Assembly: GCA_934278005.1 (NCBI GenBank)
Contig: CAKQWG010000114.1
Span: forward strand, 1 to 10,475
Reading direction: 5' to 3'
Length of the DNA: 10,475 bases
From: an uncultured Pirellulaceae bacterium
Lineage (GTDB): Bacteria > Planctomycetota > Planctomycetia > Pirellulales > Pirellulaceae
Part shown: piece by piece, positions 1 through 9,181 of the stretch
Layout: each line of letters opens with the position of its first letter
How positions within the stretch are numbered: position 1 is the first letter of the stretch
Notes under the pieces: generated by a model
Seen by the model: the letters and a program-made list of their open reading frames with translations, nothing else
The model's database searches: none
What the model was told of the DNA's origin: nothing
Program-made: the position numbers and the translations under genes

Positions 1-438
1 CGCGAGGTGCAGGTGCTCAAAGAGCAAGAGCGCTTTATCCATTTTGCGTTGAGCAATGCCATCAACGAAGGCAAGCGGGCATATGAGAACATGCAACTCC
101 AGCACAAGCGACTCGACGCGATCGTCGTGCAGCTCAACGCCATCGAGGCCAAGGGAGACCAAGGTGAGAAGGCCGAGTTGGATGTGCGATTGGAAACGCA
201 CCGCCGGCTGCTCGATGCACGCTTGCGATATCACCAAGCTGAAGTCGAGTACGCGTTGGCCCTGCGAAATGTCAACTTCGAAAAAGGGACGTTACTGCAG
301 TACTGCAATGTCAATTTGGTCGAGGCCATGGCCCCAGGCAAAGCTTACATGGATGCCGGGGAGCGACGCGAACTACTCGATTACGATGCGCACCCGGTCA
401 GCCGAGACGTAGTGATCGCCACACCGGAAGCAAGCTAA
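1..438 (+). CDS. TolC-family outer-membrane efflux protein, C-terminal part (5' end outside window)
   Basis: The reading frame is open from base 1, so the gene begins upstream; the in-frame GTG at 7 is only the first possible start inside the window. About 145 residues are visible. They form long, charged, heptad-like helices (roughly the first 95 residues) followed by a segment reading ALRNVNFEKGTLLQYCNV and then APGKAYMDA. This helix pattern and the 'ALRNV.FEKG.LL.Y' ending are what I know from the last coiled-coil helix and C-terminal tail of TolC-like channels in planctomycetes. Such proteins form the outer-membrane exit duct of tripartite pumps (RND, ABC or MFS driven). Which pump it serves cannot be seen. 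The next gene starts 68 bp downstream on the same strand, so co-transcription is possible. The family call is from pattern recognition only. Confidence 0.7.
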   Translation, partial: REVQVLKEQERFIHFALSNAINEGKRAYENMQLQHKRLDAIVVQLNAIEAKGDQGEKAELDVRLETHRRLLDARLRYHQAEVEYALALRNVNFEKGTLLQYCNVNLVEAMAPGKAYMDAGERRELLDYDAHPVSRDVVIATPEAS

Positions 439-452
439 CTTCGGAACTCTTA

Positions 453-464
453 GGAGCATGCTCC
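453..464. other. 12-bp perfect palindrome between the TolC-like gene and the next gene
   Basis: GGAGCATGCTCC is a perfect dyad with no spacer, 14 bp after the TolC-like stop codon and 42 bp before the next ATG. With no loop it is unlikely to be an RNA hairpin, so a protein-binding site is the more natural reading. It is short enough to occur by chance. I recognise no specific regulator site. Confidence 0.25.
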
Positions 465-506
465 ACCTTACGGTCGACGAGCAACGTTTTGCATAAGCGC
501 TTTTAT

Positions 507-1304
507 ATGACCCATTCGAATACGGTACGACCTGCCTGCGTCGGGCAACGAACAAAGCTCTTTTCAGTGTTGCTCAGCAAGTTTTCGCCGGGCCTCGCTG
601 CGCGAGTAATCCTGCTTGGTTTTGCTTGTGCGGCCAGCCCTCCGTCACTGGCTGTTGCCCAGAGTCCGCGGTGGTTCTCATCAAACTCTGCCGACGTAGC
701 GTCGGCAGTGAGCAGTGCGCCGGCCCGAAGTAGCGTTCGGCCCGTCGCGGCTTCACAGGCCTCGCCCAGCGATCTGGTCTTGGAAGTCGCCCAGGAACCC
801 GATGTGGGACTGGCCGTAGTCAGTCACATCACCGATCAGGTCCAGCCGCAGCCATTGCCCGCGTCGCAGAATCAAACGCCCTTGCTCGATACAGCGTCCA
901 TGATTGGGCCAATGCACGGCGCGGAGCGGATGTTCAGCAGGTTGGACATCGACGACGAACTGCGCGGCGTCGCGACGCTGGCCGCGTCGGGCCCGCGCTG
1001 CAACGCGGAAGATTACGTATGGATGCCCAGCGCTTACACCTGGATCAGCCCAGTGTTTTACCACCGTCCGCTATACTTCGAACAACCCAACTTGGAACGC
1101 TATGGCATCGGCCCTGCGCGAGCGGTGCAGCCCATGCTCTCCTCGATGCATTTCTTTGGCACGATCCCGTTGATACCGTATAAAGCTTTGGCACAGCATC
1201 CGCGCGAGCGCGTCTATACGCTGGGACAGGGGCGGCCGGGAAATTGTGTGCCAATGCAGCGCGGCGTCATTTTGGGAACATCCAGTTTGGGGGCGGCGCA
1301 TTAG
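507..1304 (+). CDS. Secreted hypothetical protein with a C-terminal PLYFEQPNLERYG-type conserved region
   Basis: The gene encodes 265 residues from the ATG at 507. A TTG at 489 would add six residues, but neither start has a Shine-Dalgarno sequence, and ATG is preferred. The N-terminus has a long basic n-region, then a hydrophobic stretch at about 34-51 ending AVA|QS, a plausible signal peptidase I site, so export is likely. Residues 55-160 are low in obvious structure (Ser/Ala/Pro/Gln-rich). From residue 164 to the end comes a denser region with many aromatics: RCNAEDYVW, FYHRPLYFEQPNLERYG, a VQP..SS.HFFGT segment, and RPGNC. C165 and C247 flank this region and could pair as a disulfide after export. 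I associate this ending with uncharacterised planctomycete secreted proteins, but cannot name a domain or function. It follows the TolC-like gene and precedes the cysteine-rich genes. Confidence 0.65.
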   Translation: MTHSNTVRPACVGQRTKLFSVLLSKFSPGLAARVILLGFACAASPPSLAVAQSPRWFSSNSADVASAVSSAPARSSVRPVAASQASPSDLVLEVAQEPDVGLAVVSHITDQVQPQPLPASQNQTPLLDTASMIGPMHGAERMFSRLDIDDELRGVATLAASGPRCNAEDYVWMPSAYTWISPVFYHRPLYFEQPNLERYGIGPARAVQPMLSSMHFFGTIPLIPYKALAQHPRERVYTLGQGRPGNCVPMQRGVILGTSSLGAAH

Positions 1305-1348
1305 AGAAAATTAAATTTGTGACCCGCCAACTGGAAGAAATCCAAATG

Positions 1349-1387
1349 GACGGCATCTAACTTGAAGACACCGAAAGTTAGGCCGTC
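1349..1387 (+). other. Long imperfect hairpin upstream of the cysteine-rich secreted protein gene
   Basis: The arms GACGGC + CTAACTT (1349-1354, 1357-1363) and AAGTTAG + GCCGTC (1375-1381, 1382-1387) pair over 13 bp, with a 2-nt AT bulge in the left arm and an 11-nt loop. It lies 45 bp after the stop of the preceding gene and 100 bp before the next start. No T-run follows on either strand, so it is not a typical intrinsic terminator. It may be an mRNA 3'-end stabiliser, a processing site or a leader element. Confidence 0.4.
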
Positions 1388-1452
1388 GTCCGCGGAGGCA
1401 AAGACTCTAACTGTGGCATAAAAAAGCAGGCTACTTAGCACCGATTCGATCT

Positions 1453-1480
1453 TGTCGCTTGTGGGACCGACGCGTAATAT
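1453..1480 (+). promoter_or_regulatory. Weak candidate sigma-70-like promoter
   Basis: TTGTCG (1452-1457) is followed after a 17-bp spacer by TAATAT (1475-1480), a modest match to -35/-10 consensus hexamers. Transcription would start about at the ATG at 1488, giving an almost leaderless mRNA, which would fit the lack of a Shine-Dalgarno site there. Planctomycete promoters are poorly defined, so this is a guess from spacing and base composition. Confidence 0.2.
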
Positions 1481-1487
1481 TGACTGT

Positions 1488-2042
1488 ATGAAAGCAGCTA
1501 TGTGCAACAAAAGTGACGTCCATTGCAACTCGGGCAATCGCCTTGGCAAGTTGCTGTGCGCCTTTGCATTGCTGCCAATGCTGCTGTGGCCTAGCTTGGC
1601 ACGAGGCGAATGCTGTTGCGCGAGCCCAGCTGAGTTATCCCCAGCTGAGTTATCGCAGTCTTCAGCCGAGTTTTCTGCCCACGCGTCGACAGACGGTGCG
1701 GCCACGTCGCGGTGGAATGTTCGCACGCTGAAACCGGCTTCCCACGGCACTTGTGAACACTGCCTCACCGGCTCGCAAGTTGGCCCCAAGAGTTCTACGC
1801 CAGAATCGACCAGTCTGGACTCGCGCTGCGACTGCCAAACGCATGTGCTGGCCAATTTCACTTCGCAACGCTTACAAGTCTCATCGAGTGACATGCGGAG
1901 TGTCTCACTGCTAGGGATCATCCCTGCACTTCCGACGTCTGTCGACACGCTTGCGCTCGTCGTGAGCAGCGATGCCGCCGTGCGTCTATCATCTCCGACC
2001 GCCCATCAGCGGCGAGCTTGGTTGTGCTGTTGGCTCAATTGA
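1488..2042 (+). CDS. Small secreted cysteine-cluster protein, function unknown, possible metal ligand
   Basis: The gene encodes 184 residues from the ATG at 1488; a TTG at 1452 would add twelve, and an ATG at 1500 is also possible. The first 40 residues look like a signal peptide: a basic GNRLGK segment, then a hydrophobic LLCAFALLPMLLWPSLA core ending near ARG|E. The mature protein opens with three consecutive cysteines (42-44) and has CxxC at 89-92 (CEHC), CxC at 114-116 (CDC) and CC at 180-181 close to the C-terminus. Such clusters after export often bind soft metals or form disulfides. A perfect 15-bp tandem duplication encodes PAELS twice just after the CCC. No family name is recognised. 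The gene stands 115 bp before the metallothionein-like gene on the same strand, hence the suggestion of metal handling. A long antisense frame overlaps it but has no signal-like or domain-like features. Confidence 0.6.
   Translation: MKAAMCNKSDVHCNSGNRLGKLLCAFALLPMLLWPSLARGECCCASPAELSPAELSQSSAEFSAHASTDGAATSRWNVRTLKPASHGTCEHCLTGSQVGPKSSTPESTSLDSRCDCQTHVLANFTSQRLQVSSSDMRSVSLLGIIPALPTSVDTLALVVSSDAAVRLSSPTAHQRRAWLCCWLN
1625..1654 (+). repeat. Perfect 15-bp tandem duplication (PAELS-PAELS)
   Basis: CCCAGCTGAGTTATC occurs twice head-to-tail (1625-1639 and 1640-1654) with no difference. It adds five residues in frame at the start of the mature cysteine-cluster protein. The perfect identity suggests a recent slippage event. 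Confidence 0.85.
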
Positions 2043-2049
2043 GAGCGAA

Positions 2050-2082
2050 CTGAGAGTTTCTTATCAGTTTTCTCAGCGTTTT
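2050..2082 (+). terminator. Weak terminator-like hairpin between the two cysteine-rich genes
   Basis: CTGAGA (2050-2055) pairs with TCTCAG (2071-2076) across a 15-nt loop that is T-rich, and CGTTTTA follows. It starts 8 bp after the stop codon of the upstream gene. The six-base stem and short T-run make it at best a leaky terminator or attenuator. Confidence 0.25.
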
Positions 2083-2095
2083 AGAGTCATGCGCG

Positions 2096-2112
2096 AGCGG
2101 CACGGGGCCGCT
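2096..2112 (+). other. GC-rich hairpin in the leader of the metallothionein-like gene
   Basis: AGCGGC (2096-2101) and GCCGCT (2107-2112) form a six-base stem with a 5-nt ACGGG loop, ending 45 nt before the start codon at 2158. It could be part of an operator or a leader structure. I could not match it to a known metal-regulator site. Confidence 0.3.
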
Positions 2113-2157
2113 ATGCACATGCAAACAAATTGAGTCATTCAAATCGGGAGATGATCT

Positions 2158-2808
2158 ATGTCTGGACTATTTTTGAAGGTTGCTGCTGCGCTCGTCCTGG
2201 CCAGCTCAGTTGGTGTTGGGGCGAGCAGTTGGTCGACGGCTCAGCCCGCGGCGGCGGGTTGCGCATGCGGCGGCTGTGATGTTGGCTGCACATGCTGCAG
2301 CGACGGAGGCTGCACGTGCGAGCAATGCGCCTGCACGAGCTGCGGCTGCGAGGCTGGAGCGGCGAACGGAGCGGCGACTGGGGCTCTAACTGGGACCTGC
2401 GCCGCAGGAGCTTGCCCCAGTTCGGAGAGCGGCCACAGTCACAAGTCCTGCTGTGCAACTGCTGAGTGCTGTGCAGGCGGCGAGTGCGCCAGCGGTGGTG
2501 AATGCTGCGAAGCAGGCAAGTGCGGCGAGGCTGAGTGCTGTGCAACCGCTGAGTGCTGTGCAACCGCTGAGTGCTGTGCAACCGCTGAGTGCTGCGCAAC
2601 CGCTGAGTGCTGTGCAACCGCTGAGTGCTGTGCAACCGCTGAGTGCTGCGCAGCTGCTGAGTGCTGTGCAGGCGGCGAGTGCGCCAGCGGTGGTGAATGC
2701 TGCGAAGCGGGCAAGTGCGGCGAGGCTGAGTGCTGTGCTAACGGCGACTGCTGCGCCGAAGGCCAGTGCACGGACGCCACCTGTGACTGTGCCTGTGCTG
2801 TGAACTAG
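2158..2808 (+). CDS. Exported metallothionein-like cysteine-repeat protein
   Basis: The gene encodes 216 residues. ATG 2158 follows GGGAG with a 7-nt gap, one of the few good ribosome sites here. Residues 1-30 form a signal peptide (LFLKVAAALVLASSVGVGA core). The mature chain has about 50 cysteines, no Met, almost no aromatics and only two His (in SGHSHK). Residues 35-65 carry CxC, CC and CxxC motifs (CACGGC, CTCC, CTC, CAC, CGC). Residues 102-124 (block A) and 167-189 (block B) are identical 23-mers, around seven AECCAT-type hexapeptides at 125-166. The tail ends in CDCAC. The composition is that of a metallothionein, a thiolate-cluster binder of Cu(I), Zn or Cd, but known bacterial metallothioneins are short and cytosolic, whereas this one carries an export signal. 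An alternative is a disulfide-rich structural envelope protein. A weak lipobox-like AAAGC lies at 31-35, too far from the hydrophobic core to trust. Metal binding is inferred from composition. Confidence 0.75.
   Translation: MSGLFLKVAAALVLASSVGVGASSWSTAQPAAAGCACGGCDVGCTCCSDGGCTCEQCACTSCGCEAGAANGAATGALTGTCAAGACPSSESGHSHKSCCATAECCAGGECASGGECCEAGKCGEAECCATAECCATAECCATAECCATAECCATAECCATAECCAAAECCAGGECASGGECCEAGKCGEAECCANGDCCAEGQCTDATCDCACAVN
2461..2529 (+). repeat. Block A of a 69-bp near-identical direct repeat
   Basis: This 69-bp block (from GCTGAGTGCTGTGCAGGC to AAGTGCGGCGAG) recurs at 2656-2724 with one difference, A at 2514 versus G at 2709, which is silent (Ala). It encodes the 23 residues from AECCAGGEC to GKCGE. 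Matching continues 14 bases past the block because both are followed by an AECC unit. Confidence 0.95.
2530..2655 (+). repeat. Seven tandem 18-bp units encoding AECCAT
   Basis: The consensus unit is GCTGAGTGCTGTGCAACC. Units start at 2530, 2548, 2566, 2584, 2602, 2620 and 2638. The first, second, third, fifth and sixth are identical; the fourth has a silent T-to-C in the second Cys codon; the seventh has that change plus GCT (Ala) for ACC (Thr). An eighth, partial unit begins block B at 2656. The unit is a multiple of three, so copy changes keep the gene in frame and add two cysteines each. Confidence 0.97.
2656..2724 (+). repeat. Block B of the 69-bp near-identical direct repeat
   Basis: This is the second copy of the block at 2461-2529, offset by 195 bp, which equals one 69-bp block plus seven 18-bp units. 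Both copies sit at the edges of the hexapeptide array, giving an A-(18-bp x 7)-B layout. The single silent difference points to a recent duplication or to gene conversion between copies. Confidence 0.95.
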
Positions 2809-2832
2809 TAGTGAACTATTAGTGAACTGGCA
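2800..2832 (+). repeat. 11-bp imperfect triplication across the stop codon
   Basis: GTGAACTAGTA (2800-2810), GTGAACTATTA (2811-2821) and GTGAACTGGCA (2822-2832) follow each other directly. The first copy supplies the last codons Val-Asn and the TAG stop. The layout also puts three stop codons in a row in the gene's frame (TAG TAG TGA, 2806-2814). Confidence 0.8.
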
Positions 2833-2840
2833 GAGCCTAT

Positions 2841-2896
2841 CCAGGCTGGTTAATCGAGCTGTACCGGGACCTATCACGGGCGGCTAACCGGCCAGG
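2841..2896 (+). other. Long imperfect stem-loop downstream of the metallothionein-like gene
   Basis: The arm 2841-2856 (CCAGGCTGGTTAATCG) pairs with 2881-2896 (CGGCTAACCGGCCAGG): 12 Watson-Crick pairs, two G-U pairs and two mismatches, with a 24-nt loop. It begins 33 bp after the stop codon and is followed by the terminator hairpin, giving a doubly structured 3' end. It could protect the mRNA from 3' decay. Confidence 0.45.
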
Positions 2897-2913
2897 TTGA
2901 GCAAGCGATAAAA

Positions 2914-2961
2914 AGCCGCATAGCGAGCTGCGCTGCAGATCGCTATGCGGCTAATTTTTTT
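2914..2961. terminator. Intrinsic terminator, probably bidirectional, between convergent genes
   Basis: A perfect 13-bp stem (2914-2926, AGCCGCATAGCGA; 2940-2952, TCGCTATGCGGCT) with a 13-nt loop is followed on the + strand by AA and seven Ts (2955-2961). On the - strand the hairpin is followed by about five Ts (complement of 2910-2914). It sits between the + strand metallothionein-like gene (ends 2808) and the - strand oxidoreductase (ends 2986), so it can stop transcription from both sides. Confidence 0.88.
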
Positions 2962-2985
2962 GGCGGCGGTACAATGCGAACGGTA

Positions 2986-4308
2986 CTATACGAGCGGCGT
3001 TTGGCCTGGAATGGCGAACGCCGGAGCGGGGCGTGTACCGTCGATTTTCAGATCCTTCGGGAACAGATCCAGCTTGGATTCTTTGGTTAAGAAATCCCAC
3101 GTTACCTTTTTGCCAGTGTACGCAGCGAGGCGGCCGAGGACTGCCGTCAACGAACTCTCTGCGGTCTGCTTCAGTTCCACAATAGGCCGGCCGGCGCGGA
3201 TCGAATCAATTAAATCCTTATGCTCCTGCTGATAAGCCGCACCGATGCTGCCCTCCATCCTCCAGATCTCTTTGCCGCTGCGGTCGGTGATGAATGAACC
3301 ACTGCTGCCAGCGCCGATGTTGCACATGCCCTGCGTACCATACACGACATTGCTATTGTCCGCGTCGGTGCCAGCAATTTGTCGGCACTTGAAGGAGACG
3401 ATGCGATTGCCTGGGTACTCATAGTCGATCTGCATGCTGTCCCACATCTCACTATCTTCCGGTCGCGTGAAACGACCGCCACCTCCGTAGGCAGAGACCG
3501 GTGCGGAATCCATGACCCAGTTCATGGTATCGATATTATGCACGGCCTGTTCACAGATCTGGTCTCCACTGAGCCAGATAAAGTGCATCCAGTTGTAGAG
3601 TTGATATTCCGTATCGCTCATACCGGGCTCACGGTTCTTGTACCAAATACCGTTAGAGCAATAGCGGGTGACAGCGCTTACGATGTCCCCAATGGCCCCT
3701 GCTCGGATCTGTTCCACAGCACCGATGTAGTTGACTTGTCTACGATACTGAGTCCCGGTGACAATGGCTGTCTTGTTGGCCTCGGCTTGCTCGTGGGCTT
3801 TAAGACACTGGTGATAGCCGGCGGCGTCGATACAGGTGGGCTTCTCAGCAAACACGTGTTTGCCAGCGGCTACCGCCTCGTTGATATGATAGGGGCGAAA
3901 GCCGGGTGAAGTCGTCAGAATGACCACGTCGATCTCTGGATCGTCCAACACACGTTTGTAAGCGTCCAAGCCGTTGTACATCTTGTCATCGGCCACGTCG
4001 ACCTTTTCAGGGTAGCGTTTGCCCATGGCGCGCCGCAGGTTCTCGCACTTTGAGGCGTCCAGGTCAGCCGCAGCCACGAACTTAACATTCTCATTGATGG
4101 TCAGCGAATCCAGGATGGCGCCGCTGCCGCGACCGCCACAGCCCACGACCGCAATGCGCAGTTCTTGTGTCTCTTCGGCGTGCGCAGTCGAAGTGTGGAC
4201 CATCGAACTCAGAGCGGCAGTAGCTGCCGCAGACGCTCCGAGAAAGTTTCGGCGGCTGGTAGCGGTCGGCAGGATTTGGTCAGATTGGGCTGGGATAGGT
4301 TTAGCCAT
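2986..4308 (-). CDS. Tat-exported Gfo/Idh/MocA-family oxidoreductase
   Basis: The gene encodes 440 residues from ATG 4308, with no Shine-Dalgarno site. The N-terminus has a twin-arginine signal, SRRNFLG at 18-24, followed by an Ala-rich hydrophobic stretch and AHA|EE near 45, so the folded enzyme is expected to be exported with its cofactor. A Rossmann NAD(P)-binding domain begins at about 50 (RIAVVGCGGRGSG, glycines from 56). The family EKP motif is at 155-157 with the usually catalytic Lys156. The C-terminal half has the Gfo/Idh/MocA sheet domain and a EQAVHNIDTMNW segment (about 253-264) with His257 and Asp260, positions often used for sugar or inositol dehydrogenation. Length and Tat signal are typical of planctomycete members, which are very numerous. 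The substrate, probably a sugar or glycan-derived compound, cannot be told. The gene lies 347 bp beyond the large fusion gene and is probably a separate unit. Confidence 0.92.
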   Translation of the reverse strand: MAKPIPAQSDQILPTATSRRNFLGASAAATAALSSMVHTSTAHAEETQELRIAVVGCGGRGSGAILDSLTINENVKFVAAADLDASKCENLRRAMGKRYPEKVDVADDKMYNGLDAYKRVLDDPEIDVVILTTSPGFRPYHINEAVAAGKHVFAEKPTCIDAAGYHQCLKAHEQAEANKTAIVTGTQYRRQVNYIGAVEQIRAGAIGDIVSAVTRYCSNGIWYKNREPGMSDTEYQLYNWMHFIWLSGDQICEQAVHNIDTMNWVMDSAPVSAYGGGGRFTRPEDSEMWDSMQIDYEYPGNRIVSFKCRQIAGTDADNSNVVYGTQGMCNIGAGSSGSFITDRSGKEIWRMEGSIGAAYQQEHKDLIDSIRAGRPIVELKQTAESSLTAVLGRLAAYTGKKVTWDFLTKESKLDLFPKDLKIDGTRPAPAFAIPGQTPLV

Positions 4309-4655
4309 GGAAGGAGTTCTCGTGGAGGACTAAGTGGTGAAACCTCCATTGTAACTCAAAAACCCGGCTTTATGTCCAGTAAGTCGACCACCAATCTCTC
4401 TGCGTTTGTGCTTAAACGCCCAGTGTTAACGGCTTCAGCAAACACAGCGCAGAGGAGCTTGCTGGCGCTGCCCATCTGCGCCCATCCGCCCTCTGATCGG
4501 TGGAGCGGTCAGCCACCCTGTCTCGCAGGACGGTCTCTGCGTCTCCATGCAGCGCACGCAGGGGAGGCGGAAGATGCAGGCGACGCCCGGCAGCTTTCAC
4601 CGCCGGGCACGCTGCCGGTTCAGGCTTGGTTTATAAACTCAACACCCTGGATAAA
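4309..4655. other. Intergenic region with nested hairpins and CTCTGCG repeats
   Basis: There is no convincing gene in these 347 bp. Two alternative hairpins lie 38-71 bp past the fusion-gene stop (separate entry). The heptamer CTCTGCG occurs at 4398-4404 and 4535-4541 and inverted (CGCAGAG) at 4448-4454, so several pairings are possible. The promoter of the oxidoreductase gene should lie here, but I found no clear -35/-10 pair. The short open frames on both strands show no domain-like features. Confidence 0.5.
4585..4618 (-). terminator. GC-rich hairpins after the fusion gene, possible 3'-end structure
   Basis: GCCCGGC (4585-4591) pairs with GCCGGGC (4602-4608). Alternatively CCGGCAGC (4587-4594) pairs with GCTGCCGG (4611-4618). 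The two stems share bases and exclude each other. They lie just downstream of the fusion-gene stop on the - strand. No T-run follows on that strand, so Rho-independent termination is not well supported; a 3' stabiliser or switch-like structure fits equally well. Confidence 0.4.
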
Positions 4656-8479
<3,824 letters not shown>

Positions 8480-9079
8480 TCAATTATTAGCCGGATCTCC
8501 CTGCAGCTTGGAAAAATCAATCTTGCTGGCGAGAATATCACGGCCAATTTGCTGGATGGCAGTCTGCCACAAGCCTTCACAGTCCGCAAATATCTGAGCT
8601 GGCTTGATGTGCCAAATCAGCCAGCCTCCCTCGCGTAGCTCGTCGTCAAGTTGCTCCGGAGCCCATCCGGCATAGCCATCAAACACGCGGTAATCCCCGC
8701 CACAATGCTTCGGATGTCCCGGCGGAACGCTCCTGTCGGGATGGCAAATATCAAGAATTCGCTCCTGATCCGAAGCAATAAATATTGAGGGGTCGTCTCC
8801 TTGGGTGCACTCTTGAAGCAACATTAACGGTCCATCCACGGGGCCACCGTAGTAGACCGGGCGGTCATTTTCGACCTCCTCCCCGATCACCTGCTCTAGG
8901 AACTGGCCAATGGTAGTGTGGGTCGGTCGATTGAGAATCAGCCCAATAGCCCCCTCCTCATCGTGGCGGAGGACATACACGACGGACCGCATAAAATGCG
9001 GATCAGTCAAATAGGGGGATGCGACCAGTGCGAAACCTTGAGCGGATTCCATTTCAAATGAGCTTTCCGAGTCATACAT
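8480..9079 (-). CDS. YqgE/AlgH family protein (UPF0301, formerly DUF179)
   Basis: The gene encodes 199 residues from ATG 9079; the ATG at codon 10 would give 190, nearer the usual length of about 185. Family landmarks are in order: GFALVASP (15-22), a F.RSVVYV strand, GAIGLILNRP (43-52), YYGGPV (76-81), YAGWAPEQL (136-144) and GGWL (151-154). There is no signal peptide or membrane segment, so it is cytoplasmic. The family is widespread; AlgH was named for an effect on alginate production in Pseudomonas, but its biochemical role is not settled. Here it lies 102 bp after the ketoacyl synthase gene and 371 bp before the fusion gene, same strand, so a functional link is possible but not shown. 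The C-terminal 20 residues (DFSKLQGDPANN end) look like a lineage-specific tail. Confidence 0.93.
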   Translation of the reverse strand: MYDSESSFEMESAQGFALVASPYLTDPHFMRSVVYVLRHDEEGAIGLILNRPTHTTIGQFLEQVIGEEVENDRPVYYGGPVDGPLMLLQECTQGDDPSIFIASDQERILDICHPDRSVPPGHPKHCGGDYRVFDGYAGWAPEQLDDELREGGWLIWHIKPAQIFADCEGLWQTAIQQIGRDILASKIDFSKLQGDPANN

Positions 9080-9181
9080 TTCTATCGGTGGTCCAGCAGC
9101 AACTAAGCCGTCATCATCATGTTAGGGCTAAAGGGATGAATAATGGCAGTGGTTCGCCAGGCCTCACCGGCTAACAGTACG

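Noticed and set aside
1301..1948. A 215-codon open frame on the - strand, antisense to the cysteine-cluster gene
   Set aside because: It lacks a signal peptide or domain motif. The + frame has a coherent signal peptide and cysteine clusters and lies in line with its + strand neighbours.
2251..2265. Lipobox-like AAAGC in the metallothionein-like protein (lipoprotein anchor)
   Set aside because: The cysteine is at residue 35, well past the end of the hydrophobic core, and the usual Leu at -3 is missing; an ordinary signal peptide fits better.
2461..2724. Array considered as a CRISPR or intergenic satellite
   Set aside because: There are no spacers between the 18-bp units, the whole array is inside one reading frame, and no cas-like gene is present.
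2156..2877. Several other long open frames across the cysteine-repeat gene on both strands, with repeats such as AQHSAV or HSTQRL
   Set aside because: The 18-bp unit is a multiple of three and has no stop in most frames, so every frame stays open and shows a repeat. Only the +frame from 2158 has a ribosome site and signal peptide.
3379..3909. A 176-codon + strand frame inside the oxidoreductase gene
   Set aside because: It is antisense to a clear Gfo/Idh/MocA protein with Tat signal, NAD-binding glycines and EKP motif.
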